Shown here piece after piece: positions 35,671-46,223 of a stretch of 64,000 nucleotides of DNA. The translations under genes and the position numbers were made by a program. The DNA comes from Kalaharituber pfeilii (lineage: Eukaryota > Ascomycota > Pezizomycetes > Pezizales > Pezizaceae): NCBI GenBank assembly GCA_015179045.1, contig WHUZ01000024.1, forward strand, positions 62,001 to 126,000, written 5' to 3'. Every line of letters begins with the position of its first letter. The stretch's first letter is position 1. Below the pieces are notes generated by a model. It ran no database searches. It saw only the letters and a list, made by a program, of their open reading frames with translations, and was not told the DNA's origin.

Positions 35671-37565
35671 ATATATGAACATGTTGTTTTTTCGTACTCT
35701 TCTTACTAGGATGATTACAGCGTGTACAGTACATTTAACGCAATGATTACATAACAATTCCTTAGCTAGTGACATCAGACCTGGTAGTAATAACATCAAA
35801 TTCAAAGCCGAACCTTGATCCCACGCTAGCAAGCTCCGAATTCTCCCACCAAAAATTGCCTTACAACTAACGGGGTGACAATGGCTAAAGCAAGAAACAC
35901 TCTGACTCATTCGAACGCAATATCCTATGTCGTCCGGAGTAGAAAGATATGTTTACCGTACCCTGGTACATGGAAAGGCAATATATTGCTGCAAATAAGT
36001 ATACGAAATTAGTGGTTGTCACTGAACAACCGGGCCAGAAAAAATAAGCCAGCCAAACTAGGCAGGTGTCGTGAGGTACCCCTTTTACCCTTGCGAGTCA
36101 TCTGAACCAAAATTACATACGCATATCAACTTTACCTGCAACAAGCCCTCTCTAAGTCACTGACCTGTAATACAACAGACGCTTACGAGCGACATAAAAG
36201 CTATCATGACACTTATGATTTAATTCAGATTTAGACTCCAATTTAGATTTGAAGAAAATTGTAGAAAAGTCGATAATTATGTGTCAACGTAATTTCGCAT
36301 GTAGAATGCAATAAGCCACACAGTGGTGGGTGGCAACTCGGGTGTATATAGCCTAATTTCAACAAAAATTGATGTGCTGGGTGAGAATATATAACGAGTT
36401 ATTCACAAAATGGGGCTATTTTAATGAAATGAAGTCAGAATTGTTTTTTTCTCTCCGCGATCGCTGGATACTGTCAAAATGTCTCCTCAACGCAGAAACG
36501 TACCATGGACGAGCCACTGCAGTAGAGAGGATGCGATATCAAGTGGCTCTAGTTGCAGGGTCCTTAGCAATAGGGCCAGAAACCAGAGAATAGCGGGGGA
36601 AAAAAAACTTTAATCAATCATTCTGGCTCTATCTGTTTTGTAGGAAGTCATTAACAAACTCATAGTAAACAGCATACGTACAAATCCTGTGTCACACGAG
36701 AACTCCGATGAAGAATACACCAACAATGTGGGGGTTACTAAACTCACCCTGTTTCGATGAGTCTAACTGATTGCCCCCCTATAGCGTGGAGTGATTCGGA
36801 AGTTACCGACAGAAAGCAATACTGGGCGGAAGCAGTTTCGATACTTTGAGACGGAGGATGCTCTTGGCATACGTTATGCGATTGCCAACGAATCAATTCC
36901 AGAACAAGTTCACGATAGTATCAGACTAGGGAGTAGTTCCTTTGATCGCGCTCTCAAGGAGGGAGCTGGAATGGCTGCGCCACGCGCTTGAAAATCCTGT
37001 GGAAAGAATTTTATCCTCGAACCTGAATCATTGGGTCTAGATCCTTAGAACCCATCTCTTGTGAGCCACATCTGTCTTCATCAGCGTTTATTCAATTTTA
37101 TTCCGAAAGCAGGAATAAATTCTGTGAGTCGAATCATCTGGCGAGACTCCATCGTCATGGATCAGAGCAGCGCCAGCGCCTATAGGGCATATCCACTAGC
37201 AACGCCTAAACAGTACCTCAACTGATACTAGTAGCCTTAACCAACACCAGTACCTCAACCAATATCAGTATCTCCACCGACATTAATACATACACCTCGA
37301 ATCTCACATTCCCAAGTCAGTTTACCCGATGAGGGTCGTCCCTTACCAACACCAGTGGAGCAAACAGCTATGGTAATAAGGAGAATTTTGGAATGAAATC
37401 ACAAAAACATTAGGATGAGCAATCCTAGAGATACAATGACTACTCTCCTTATTCAATTGAAGGCTGAAGATAGAAAGGAATCTAAACAATCGAGGAATGC
37501 AAAATGATTCTGATCTCAAACAAGCTTCCATTATTGAAGAATCATGTGGATGCAATGGACAACGG
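35671..37565. other. Gene-free interval
   Basis: Frames are short; the best (36791-36991, plus) has no recognisable domain. From about 37130 scattered Thr/Ser-type codons and interrupted frames suggest a decayed gene that may continue beyond the hAT-type insertion at 37566. Confidence 0.4.
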
Positions 37566-37879
37566 TAGTGAGCGGCACGAGTCGAGCCAGCTCGAGCTCA
37601 AACGAGCCAAGATCATGCTTGTGTTTTTCTTGACAGCTCGCTAAAATGCTTAGCCAGTGCAAGGTTTCATAAACTGTAAATACCTAATATAGTAATAATT
37701 AGAGACTTGGAGCTCATTCTGACCTACCAACAACTTCGAAATGCACAATTTAGCTGATAGTAGTGAGAAAGATGAAAATTTAGCTTAGTTTAGTTTAGTT
37801 TGTCAATATTATATATATAATCAATCCAGGCTCGAGCTCACCCTCCAGCTCGGCTCGAGCTAGCTCGTGCCGCTCACTA
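37566..37879. mobile_element. hAT-type MITE (314 bp)
   Basis: The terminal inverted repeat TAGTGAGCGGCACGAG is perfect for 16 bp, with further CGAGC-rich similarity inward. It is flanked by an exact 8-bp duplication GACAACGG (37558-37565 and 37880-37887). An 8-bp duplication and TAGTG ends fit the hAT superfamily. The interior is AT-rich without a frame, so it is non-autonomous. Confidence 0.88.
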
Positions 37880-37899
37880 GACAACGGTAAATCAATAAT

Positions 37900-38262
37900 A
37901 GGAAGATAAAGGAGAAGCTTGAGGTGGACTGAAAGTAACAAAACAATAGCGCCGAAATCTTCTACTCGCCTGGTCTCAAAGGTGAGAAAGAAGACCTAGT
38001 GTTACGTGGGTTTCTCCAGATGATGGGCCTGTCTACCGGTACCAGAGATTCGAGAAAGCAAATTGAAACAAGTGAGCTAGATTTGCTTGTAACTACCATT
38101 AAAGATATACAGAAGGATTCATAAAACAAGACGTCAATACAATCGGAGAAACCACCAAATCTGTCGGCGAGTTTACAAGCTCTAGTGCAGCTACTGGCTC
38201 CATCGTGTACCTTTTCATCACCTCATTCTTTACTATTCAAATCATGATTTGCTACCGTTAAA
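37900..38262 (+). pseudogene. Remnant of an unidentified protein gene with C-terminal hydrophobic segment
   Basis: A frame reading EIFYSPGLKGEKEDLVLRGF and LDLLVTTIKDIQKDS stops. One frame over, it continues GETTKSVGEFTSSS and then SIVYLFITSFFTIQIMICYR, ending at TAA 38262. Coding-like sequence on both sides of a one-base shift, plus the hAT insertion upstream, suggests a broken gene. I do not recognise it. Confidence 0.4.
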
Positions 38263-38485
38263 AACACCTACACATCTCCTATGGGGAAAATTTTGTCTAT
38301 ATTACATAACACAAAACACAAGCTACAGGGTATTAACCCCACAATACTGGTACCTCTTTTTTTTTTTTTTTTTTTTTATATCATTACTCGCGTGCCGCCC
38401 TGGGGGCTATGGCGAGATTAGTTACATGAGATTAGATACATATGAAGGTAGAAGAAAAGGAATAAGAAAAGATCCTGTGTGTCTC

Positions 38486-41400
38486 CTATGCCCCTGCCCA
38501 CTCCAAGATGTCTCTAAGTGGGTCTGTGTCCTTGCTCTTCGGAGGAGTGACCAAGTCTTGCATGCCTCCTGGCCACTTTCGTTTCCATGTCCTGCACCTA
38601 GTGAGCACATGTTCAGTAGTCTCCTCCTCCTCCCGACACCATCGACATTCTGGGCTGTCTGCTTTCCCGATTTCGTACTGCCATTTCCGTAGTAACTTGC
38701 CGCCTACTATTCCTGCTAGTGTGGCTATGTGTCGACTTCCAAGTCTTGTCAAGGGACGGTAGCTGAGCCCTAGCCGGTTTCTCTCTGTGGCGCGCTGATG
38801 TCTCGAGGTTTGTCGTATCCCATCTTCTGTTATGGTTTCATCTTGGTAGGGGAGGCATGTGCCTATTTTCGCAGCTGTGTCTGCCTCGGTGTTCCCTTTG
38901 ACTCCTATATGGGACTTGACCCACATCACTGCAACGTCCCAGTCACCTCGGTCTGTTCTCGCTTTCCAGGCGTCTCTAACCAGTTTTGCCGGTCCTTTGT
39001 GGGTGGGCTCTTCCTGGGCGATCTTTAGGAGCTTGGATATCGATACCTTAGAGTCGGTTATGATCAGGAGTTCCCCAGCTTGATTGCGTAATGCTTCGCT
39101 CATGGCAATGAGTTCTGCATCATTGACAGTAGTCTGTTCCCCTAGGTATGTGGAAATAGAGGTGTCTTTTGCGTAGGTGCCTAGGCCTGTCTTATAATCT
39201 ATCCTGCTCCCGTCAGTGTAGACGGAGTTCCACCCCTCGTCCTCGGCATTGGCTATGGCATTCTCGAACTCGAGCTTGTCTGCGTCCGCAGGTAGTGCTG
39301 GTAGGATGGCTAGTGGTAGGGGGTTGTTGTGTGAGAGAGACCCCCGTAGGTACCTGCACTCATTATCCCTGTTTTGGATTATCTCATCGTGGAACCGTAG
39401 GGCCCTGGCTTCTACCCTCTGGCGTTCTCCTTCTAGGAATGTTTGGGCTGATTCTAGGTTGGCTATTCCTTCGACTACGTCTCGCCTGGTACCCCACGGG
39501 GCTGCAGTAATCTTCTGTGCTACTGTGTATTGCCATTTTTCTATGTCTTTGATCTTGGTTGCTGGTGGAGACTGTCTTGAGTAGTCCTGCCATGCCCAGC
39601 ATCCCCATGTGGCGATTGTGCGTGCGATGCTTGTATATATCTGTCGTTTCTTGCCTGGTGTGAGGCGAGTTAGTCTCGATGCCACTCCCCATGCTGCCTT
39701 CCCGAGAAGTAGTCTCTTCTTATGATGTCGAGTAAATTTTAGCTCCCAATCTACCGTCAATCCGGTTAGCCTATAGTCAGGGCCTTTTACCCCAATTATT
39801 AGTGTCTCGGACTTGTTTGGGTCAATTTCGAATCCATGCTCTGCTGCTGTTTCGGTGATTTTTGCCCTGTGTATCTTTATGGCTTGTCGGAGTTTTAGGA
39901 GTGACGGATGTGAGATTACACTGTGGAAATCATCGACATATGACCTGGTGAAGTTGTGTTGTTCTACCTTCGCTGCCACAGGTGCTACACCTATCAGGAA
40001 TAGTACCGGGGATAGTGGAGATCCTTGCGGTGTACCATCTGTCATCCTCCCTGTAGCTCTCATTTTGCCATCCCATGTCATGTTGTAGTTGGTCGGCATC
40101 ATAAAAGCTTCTACAAAGCTCGCTAGGTTATGGTCTGTTTGTCTTATTGGAGCAACCACCTTGTCCCTTCGAAGAAAGTTAAAAGCTGACTTGATATCGT
40201 CTCCCACTAGGGCTACCCATTCTTTCTTCTGTAGCCTCTTCTCTGTCTCCTTCAGCACTTGTCGCTGTAGATCCTCTGCACCTCGATGGCGTCTTCCTCC
40301 AAGCTGAGTGTCTCTGAAAAGGTCGTCTTTTCTTTGTAGCAGGTCTGCGATGACTTTTTGACCTAGCTTCGCTACTGTGTTCAGAAGCGTAATGGGTCTC
40401 CAACTCCCTACCTGATCTCTGGGTTTCCCTTTCTTGAGTATCATAACCACCTCAAAACCTCTGGCAAAATCGTAGTCACCGTTTATATATTCTACAATTC
40501 TCTCTCTTACAGCAGTCCATAGAGTCGTACCCTTCAGAAGCTTCAGTAAGCCATATTGTATGCCATCGGGTCCCGGTGCTGATCTTGGTTTAGCTTTTGT
40601 TAGTGCCTTTTCTATCATCATCCTGGCTTGATCTTTTTCGACGGTGAGTCCTGTTGGTCTGATAGTAGTGGTCGTAGTTTCTTGTCCTTGTGATATGAAG
40701 TTGCGCTCAATCAATACCTTAGCTATCTCCTCGTCTGAGCCTGGTATCCCCATGAGGTCTCTTTGGCGGAAAGGGTCTCTTGCTAGCCTGAAAATATCCC
40801 ATGGTGAGGTGATTCTGTCCTCTTCTAAGAAGCCTTCCCAGTATTCCTTCTTCTTATCTCTTATTATCTCCCTAAGTAGTCTTCTCGCTCTTGTTTTCTC
40901 TGTGTGGCTAGCCCCGCTCTTTAGAATGGTTCTGGTGATTTGTCGTGCCTCTTTTACCTCCTTGTCGAACCATCGTTTCGTGCGTCTGGTGATGTATGCA
41001 TCTTTTGTAAACTTTTGGCTTAATTCACATAGTAGTTCATACCCATCAATACCTTCGGCTAGTTTTCTGTTGCCATATTTATCAACAAATTCTTCCCATT
41101 TGTCCCAGTCTGTTACTTTAATGGTTTTGGCCTCTGTCTTCTTTCTGGTATCCAGTGTTCCGATAATCATCACATGGTCTGTACCAGAAATCCATGTTGT
41201 CTTTGTTGTTTTCCATTCCCTGGGTCTTGCGAATACCAGGTCCAAGAGTGCCGTTCTTATCTGTCCATTGATTGTCCGTGTCCATGTGATAGTATTTCTA
41301 TCTATCTGTTGGAGTAGTCCTCGTGCTTGGAGGGTGTCTTTTAGTAGTATGCCTCTAGTATCTTGTTTCGGAGACCAGTCATAGTGATGGCTGTTGCAGT

Positions 41401-41755
41401 CCCCTATTATCATATCCGTTACTCCTATCTCTTCCAATTCCTTCTCAATATCGGTGTCTCTGTTCCAGTATACTCCAGTAATCATTCGGTCGTCTAATTG
41501 TACTGTGATGTGGTTGGCTTTGCCGTCTATTTTCATGCTCATTATTCTGTCCTTCCTTACGTAGGCTGTTATTGCTCCGCTTTTTATAGGAGAATGTACG
41601 TTCGTATAGCTTGGATGAAATGTAGTTCCTCCCCTTGGTGCTCTCCAGCATTCCCCTATAAAAAGTATATCTATTTTCTTGTCTGCTGCTTCCTGTAGGG
41701 CTAGGTCCGTCCCCAGTATTGACCTGCCAACGTTCTGGTATGCGACCTTAATCAT
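38486..41755 (-). CDS. LINE ORF2: endonuclease, reverse transcriptase, RNase H
   Basis: An intact frame of 1089 residues. The APE-type endonuclease occupies about 1-205 (GDCNSHHYDW near 118 and SGTDHVMIIG near 191). Reverse transcriptase spans about 390-640: APGPDG, GSWRPITLLNT, DIKSAFN, GTPQGSPLSP and the catalytic YVDD at about 606-609. RNase H lies at about 843-965 with VYTDGS, DAELIAMSEAL, ITDSK and MWVKSHIGVKGNTEADTAAK. The C-terminal C-x2-C-x8-H-x4-C finger (CRWCREEEETTEHVLTRC) is at about 1039-1056. All catalytic motifs look intact, so this frame may still encode active protein. It nicks the target, primes reverse transcription there and probably acts on RNAs bearing the family A tail. 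The start ATG overlaps the ORF1 stop as ATGA. Confidence 0.96.
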   Translation of the reverse strand: MIKVAYQNVGRSILGTDLALQEAADKKIDILFIGECWRAPRGGTTFHPSYTNVHSPIKSGAITAYVRKDRIMSMKIDGKANHITVQLDDRMITGVYWNRDTDIEKELEEIGVTDMIIGDCNSHHYDWSPKQDTRGILLKDTLQARGLLQQIDRNTITWTRTINGQIRTALLDLVFARPREWKTTKTTWISGTDHVMIIGTLDTRKKTEAKTIKVTDWDKWEEFVDKYGNRKLAEGIDGYELLCELSQKFTKDAYITRRTKRWFDKEVKEARQITRTILKSGASHTEKTRARRLLREIIRDKKKEYWEGFLEEDRITSPWDIFRLARDPFRQRDLMGIPGSDEEIAKVLIERNFISQGQETTTTTIRPTGLTVEKDQARMMIEKALTKAKPRSAPGPDGIQYGLLKLLKGTTLWTAVRERIVEYINGDYDFARGFEVVMILKKGKPRDQVGSWRPITLLNTVAKLGQKVIADLLQRKDDLFRDTQLGGRRHRGAEDLQRQVLKETEKRLQKKEWVALVGDDIKSAFNFLRRDKVVAPIRQTDHNLASFVEAFMMPTNYNMTWDGKMRATGRMTDGTPQGSPLSPVLFLIGVAPVAAKVEQHNFTRSYVDDFHSVISHPSLLKLRQAIKIHRAKITETAAEHGFEIDPNKSETLIIGVKGPDYRLTGLTVDWELKFTRHHKKRLLLGKAAWGVASRLTRLTPGKKRQIYTSIARTIATWGCWAWQDYSRQSPPATKIKDIEKWQYTVAQKITAAPWGTRRDVVEGIANLESAQTFLEGERQRVEARALRFHDEIIQNRDNECRYLRGSLSHNNPLPLAILPALPADADKLEFENAIANAEDEGWNSVYTDGSRIDYKTGLGTYAKDTSISTYLGEQTTVNDAELIAMSEALRNQAGELLIITDSKVSISKLLKIAQEEPTHKGPAKLVRDAWKARTDRGDWDVAVMWVKSHIGVKGNTEADTAAKIGTCLPYQDETITEDGIRQTSRHQRATERNRLGLSYRPLTRLGSRHIATLAGIVGGKLLRKWQYEIGKADSPECRWCREEEETTEHVLTRCRTWKRKWPGGMQDLVTPPKSKDTDPLRDILEWAGA

Positions 41756-43691
41756 AGTCTTATTTGTCGATACCCTGGTGCCCTATATGGGGTCGCTTTC
41801 TCCTGTGCTGCTCTCGCTCGTTCACACCCTTCCTCGTGTCCGCCTTTCTTTCGACAAGCCTGGCATGACTTTGCAAATGGAGTTTCATTGAGGTCGACTG
41901 GGTCTTCGCAGTCTCGCCTTGCTGGTGAGCTCTTCAGATGTTCTGGAAGGTTGCGTTGTCTGGGGAGCCACTCGATTACCTGTCCCACTACGAAATGTCG
42001 GCAGTATCCATCTGGAGCAGTGTACCTATATCTTCTGGCTTTATTCGAGGTCTCCTTTCCTAGATCCTGTCTTAGGTATAGCTTTATTCTATCACCTCTG
42101 AAGAGTAAGCCTGATTTTAGGGTCTCGACTACTCCATCAGTCACAAAAATGGATAGTGCCTTGTTTCCTTGTGTTGGGACCTGTTTGTTAGTTAATCTGC
42201 GTACTGATCTATTGGCCAATACTCCTGGATTGTCAGCTCTCAATTCTCTCTCCACCCTGCTCGGAGCCTCATTGGTTCCTATGTTAAAAGTTACTAGCTC
42301 AACCATTCTGTGATCCCAGTCGACTTTTAGATGTTGGTGTCCATTGCATGTTGCTTTCTCTAGGGGGCCTAGAGACCTAAGTCCTTTCTTATACTGAGTA
42401 TCTGCCATGATTAAGATTCTTTCGTGGGGGTATTCTGGGTCCAGGGCAACGAATCTCACTTGGTACTCTGCTTCCGTTCCTAGGTTTCGATTGATCCTGT
42501 CTCTCATGGCCTTTTTGTGCTCGAACACTGAGTGTGATCTTGGATCCTCACTAATACTCTGCCAGTTTTGCGCCCCAAAGACTCTCGCCTGCCACAGTTT
42601 CTCCTTGGGTATTACTTCTTCCTCACCCTTCTGTGCTGGCCCTTGAGTAGTGTCCGCTTTTCCTCTTGTCTCTGAGTTGGGGTTCCTGCTTGGGGTTTGT
42701 CTTCTCTTGTGAGTTTGGCTTCTTTTACTGCCGTAGCATATGATTTCCTTTTCTCAGTGGATTGGGAGGGTTTTGTCTCATTCTCTGGTGTCCTCTCCTT
42801 GCTTTTCTCTCCTTTATGTGTCGGTATGTTGGGAGTACTACTTGTGCCTCTCGTCTCGGCCCCCTTCTTATTGTCCAGTTTCTCAGTGGTAGGAGCACCC
42901 TCACTGGTGGCTGTTTTGTTAGTATTATTTCTAGCTGTTCTATTGGTAGCTGCTCCCTTTCGTCCATCTCCTTGGGGCTTGGATCCACCTCGTGATGTCT
43001 TAGGAAGCTGTACTGTAGTTGTAGACTTTATCACAGGTTCTTGCGCCGGGCTTGAGTTTGTTGGTATGCTGTTGGACATGTGTATGGTACTCGACATGTC
43101 TGTGTTGTCTCGCATGGCTATGTCTCTGTCAATTTTGATTGCGTGCTTGCTGTCTTTGAGGTTCGTATTGGTGAGGTCATAATCCATACTATCTCCTCCT
43201 TCTTCTGTAGTCTTCCGGGCAGGTACCGAGGAGCTTCTCTTTCCTACCGGCCTTCGTATCATTCCTGTGAGGGGCGATGGTATTGTCTTGAGCCTGACCG
43301 AGTGCCTGCTATCCTCAAGTTTCACGTTTGTATAAGTTCTGTCCATTTGGTCCCCTCCTTCTTCAGTAGTTAGTTTGTTATTTGGCATGGGTGATGCGCT
43401 AGGCGTGCTGAGGTCAATTAATGTAGGCTTCTTTGTCTCCAAGGGTGTGGCTGTTGCTGTCAATTCGGGCGTGTTTGCTCCTGAGGTAAGGTCATTCCAG
43501 TTTGTTGTATGTGTCAGTGTGAGTTCTGGTTCCATTTCAAATCTGCCTGGCGTGACTACCCCGAGTCTTCTTCTTAGGTCATCCAAGATATTGCTGTGGT
43601 ATTGTAAGGCGTCTAGGATAATCCTCACCCAACTGTCGTCCCGCGCTCTGAGGGTGTCTCGGTTGAATATCTCGTATAGTATTTCGTCCTT
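41752..43691 (-). CDS. LINE ORF1 (gag-like), 5'-truncated and frameshifted
   Basis: An upstream frame from the element edge to 42612 is Thr/Ser/Lys-rich and of low complexity. The downstream frame to 41752 contains the RNA-binding part (KALSIFVTDGVVETLKSG, RRM-like) and a zinc-knuckle-like CQACRKKGGHEEGC. Reading between them requires one missing base between about 42640 and 42700, where both frames overlap. ORF1 ends with TGA that shares three bases with the ATG of ORF2 (41755-41752, ATGA), a termination-reinitiation layout known for several LINEs. ORF1 proteins coat the RNA as a ribonucleoprotein. The missing 5' end and the frame break make this copy's ORF1 probably non-functional. Confidence 0.85.
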
Positions 43692-43738
43692 ATACTGGTA
43701 CCTCGAAACCAGAATTTCATACACCCAAACCGGATTCG

Positions 43739-43790
43739 CCATAGCCTTCGAGGCGGCATGCGATTAATGAAATAAAAAAAAAAAAAAAAC
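43739..43790 (+). mobile_element. 52-bp LINE tail micro-insertion
   Basis: Perfect 15-bp duplication CCCAAACCGGATTCG (43724-43738 and 43791-43805). The insert is only CCATAGCCTTCGAGGCGG, CATGCGATTAATGAAATA and poly(A): the family A tail hairpin and nothing upstream. Confidence 0.95.
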
Positions 43791-43805
43791 CCCAAACCGG
43801 ATTCG

Positions 43806-44239
43806 GATAACCCGGAGGCTAAAAAAAGTCTCTTAATGAAAATTGTTTGTGGAAGTCAGAAAATTTAGAAAACTCTAGATGCTCGTGAACTGTGAAGACT
43901 TCGTTGGGGAATTTTTTGCTTGTTGAGATCCATTGAAGCATGTTTGGATATTGTTAGTAGAATAGCAACTTTGTAGTAGCAAGCAACTAGAGATATCCCA
44001 CTCTTGAGGTCGTGTTTATAAAAATTGAATTCCGCTAAGTTTATAACTTGGCTGAAAATTTACAAGTTTTTCAGATGAAGCAAAAATTCAATTACACTTT
44101 TCGGTCGGCTCCATGCGCATCATAGAGGGATGGAATGGAAGCGAATTAGATGGTAAGGCGGGGACAGGATATTGGCAAAGGAGGTAGGGCAGAATCAGCC
44201 TGCCTAGGAACGAGGGCATAGTTAACGACACCGCGGTAA
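43806..44239. other. Unassigned flank
   Basis: No coding motif, duplication or tail could be recognised between the micro-insertion and the older LINE. Confidence 0.45.
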
Positions 44240-44442
44240 TGGCGCACCCAGTATATCCTGCAGGACGAGGAAGGGGATGAACTGCTGGTCATGGCCGATT
44301 CGCAAGCGACAGTTGAGAGACTGATCAAGGTGGCATAAGGGGAAACCCAGAGCGGATGGAGCGAACTTTGCGTGTAAAGCTGCTAGGGAGAAAAGGGCGG
44401 CCAAGGGGCTAATGGATGTAGCAGTGATGTGGGTTAAGGGCC

Positions 44443-44495
44443 CTGCCATGGCGAACAGCTGCAAGCGGGGTCATGTGATATAAAAAAAAAAAAAA
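44443..44495 (+). mobile_element. 53-bp family B LINE tail micro-insertion
   Basis: Perfect 16-bp duplication ATGTGGGTTAAGGGCC (44427-44442 and 44496-44511). Insert: CTGCCATGGCGAACAGCTGC, AAGCGGGGTCATGTGATAT and poly(A). It interrupts the RNase H region of the older LINE. Confidence 0.95.
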
Positions 44496-44700
44496 AATGT
44501 GGGTTAAGGGCCACAAGGTGCTGAAATGCGAAGAGAAGGTGGATAAGGCAGCACGGCTGGGACCCCTTTTACCTTTCTACCATACTAGGAAGAGGTGGTG
44601 ACAGAGGCATGCATGAGGGTGCTGGCAAAAAGATGACAGGCAGTGGAGACAAATTGGCTGACTGAGTTACTGACCCCTGCCGAGACAGGGCATCATGGTA

Positions 44701-44862
44701 CAGTCGAACCTCTCATATTGGATCCTGTCATATTGGATAACCTGTCTTATTGGATCAACATTGCCAGCCTGAGCCAATTGGTCCGGTAACGATTATTGGA
44801 TATATGTCTTGTTGGATAAAATCCTCTGGTCCCAGCCTTATTCAATATAACAGGTTTGACTG
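44701..44862. mobile_element. 162-bp Tc1/mariner (pogo)-type MITE
   Basis: The ends CAGTCGAACCTCTCATATTG and, read inward from the right, CAGTCAAACCTGTTATATTG match at 17 of 20 positions and are flanked by TA (44699-44700 and 44863-44864). CAGT-type ends with TA duplication are characteristic of pogo/Fot-like elements. There are no coding sequences; internal TATTGGAT repeats are present. Confidence 0.85.
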
Positions 44863-45316
44863 TATGTCCATTGGGAGCACGCTGGGAGGTCAAGGCCTGA
44901 GAGCCTGGGGGTTTAGGATTGGAAAGGCAGATGTCCCGGAATGCAGTGGTGCAGAATGGAAGAGGAAACAACAGAGCACATCTGGTCCAAGAGCGAGGTA
45001 TGGAAGAGAACGTGGCCGAGAGGGAGGATGCGATCAGAATGCCGTCAGTAGGAAAGGAGGATGAATGGATGAACCAGACACACTAGTGGGACTGAGGAGA
45101 TGGATAGAAAGATGGCAGTCGACTTTGGACTTCACGTTGGCGCGGCGAGGGAAAGTGACGGGTTGTCATTTGGGTACTGTGATGCTGCCATTTTGAGTTG
45201 GCTTATTTATTACTGGTTTCTTTTCCCTTTTATCTGCTATGTAGTTAATCTGGACATAGCGCCCAGGGTGGTATACGAGTAACTGATATTTGGGAGAAAA
45301 AAAAATAAAAATAAAA

Positions 45317-46170
45317 ATAATTATAGATGCCTAGGCTCAAAGCGACCCTTTTTGACCCTACTTTTGTGACCACGACCTGAGTTGAAATTCTATAACTTGA
45401 GAATGATTTAGCTTCACCCATTGATTCAAATCCAGACTTAAGAACGTGACTCAGTACAAGTCTCAGAAATGCAGTCATTGCAACTGCCAGACTCGCAGGG
45501 ATCACAAGGATCTAGCCGGAGAAACCTATCATCTTGATAGGTGATGACAAATCACATCTCTGTGTTGCCTACCATCAGAGTTCCTGGAATTTGGGATAAT
45601 ACTAGTCAAGAGCAAGAAAAAAGATTTAGCTGGTCAGGTTGAGATGCTTCCTGTGCGAGCAGCTCTGATATCTAGATAGCTCTCTACATATCTTTTGCAA
45701 TTCGATTTCTCAATTCTTTCATTCCATTATCATCTGAGTCCTCCTACATTTCTTCTGACTCTCTAGCTCTATTTCTTGTATCTATGCTTCTACAAGCACA
45801 CGAGGAGGCAGCCAAGTTTCAGTTCAATCTAAGGAATTATAATCGGTTGGCGGAAGTACTGGAACAAGCTACTGGAGAATATGCTCGGGCTCGCTTAAAT
45901 CTCGTTCACCAAAAATGTGAAGACAAAACCAAGATTCAAGGCCTTCAGTTATTACAGTGCACGACCTCGTAGTATACAAACATCTACAAGTGCTGTATTT
46001 CACCACCGTACTGTGCATATCACCATCCAGGAGAGAGACTCGCTGGCTAGAGCGGGGGGGAAGGGAGTAGACGAGTTACAATTGACGTTTAGTTCCTAGG
46101 TTCTTTATTTATGATAGAAAGGCCATGTCATTTATTACATTTCAGTTGTTATTATTTCCTGTGTCTCTTA
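45317..46170. other. Unassigned interval
   Basis: An open frame at 45784-45972 (QFNLRNYNRLAEVLEQATGE) could be a helical fragment of a lost gene but has no recognisable family. The rest shows nothing. Confidence 0.35.
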
Positions 46171-46215
46171 TCTCGCCCTAGCCCGTGGGGCGGTACAATA
46201 TGCGAGTATATATAT
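46171..46215 (+). mobile_element. Decayed family A LINE tail
   Basis: CTCGCCCTAGCCCGTGGGGC, GGTACAATATGCGAGTATAT: hairpin arms GCCC/GGGC are kept but the 3' part is altered. A younger tail has inserted just beyond it. Confidence 0.65.
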
Positions 46216-46223
46216 CACCATCC

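Larger units (their letters stand above)
38357..43691 (-). mobile_element. 5.3-kb family A LINE (non-LTR retrotransposon)
   Basis: Flanked by a perfect 13-bp duplication ATACTGGTACCTC (38344-38356 and 43692-43704). On the minus strand the order is ORF1 (frameshifted), ORF2, 129-bp 3' UTR, hairpin tail GCCATAGCCCCCAGGGCGGC, ACGCGAGTAATGATAT, poly(A). The apparent ORF1 start at 43742 lies outside the duplication, so the copy is 5'-truncated within ORF1 and the first codons are host sequence open by chance. The order APE endonuclease, RT, RNase H, Cys/His C-terminus is that of the Tad1/I-like fungal LINEs. Confidence 0.95.
44240..45316 (+). mobile_element. Old degenerate LINE with two later insertions
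   Basis: Broken frames give RNase H pieces (LLVMADSQATVERLIKVA, AVMWVKGHKVLKCEEKVDKA once the 44443-44495 insert is removed). They also give the ORF2 C-terminus (GFRIGKADVPEC, then a finger decayed by frameshifts). A mutated family A tail (ACATAGCGCCCAGGGTGG, TATACGAGTAACTGATAT) and A-rich end lie at 45255-45316. Many indels show its age. The 5' limit is approximate. Confidence 0.7.

Noticed and set aside
36791..36991. 66-codon frame as a conserved small protein
   Set aside because: No recognisable family, no intron-linked neighbours and the length is within chance.
43705..43742. Native start of LINE ORF1 at 43742
   Set aside because: The 13-bp target duplication at 43692-43704 places these bases outside the element, so the Met is host sequence in frame by chance.
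44146..44464. Minus-strand frames opposite the old LINE
   Set aside because: They are shadows of the RNase H region on the plus strand.
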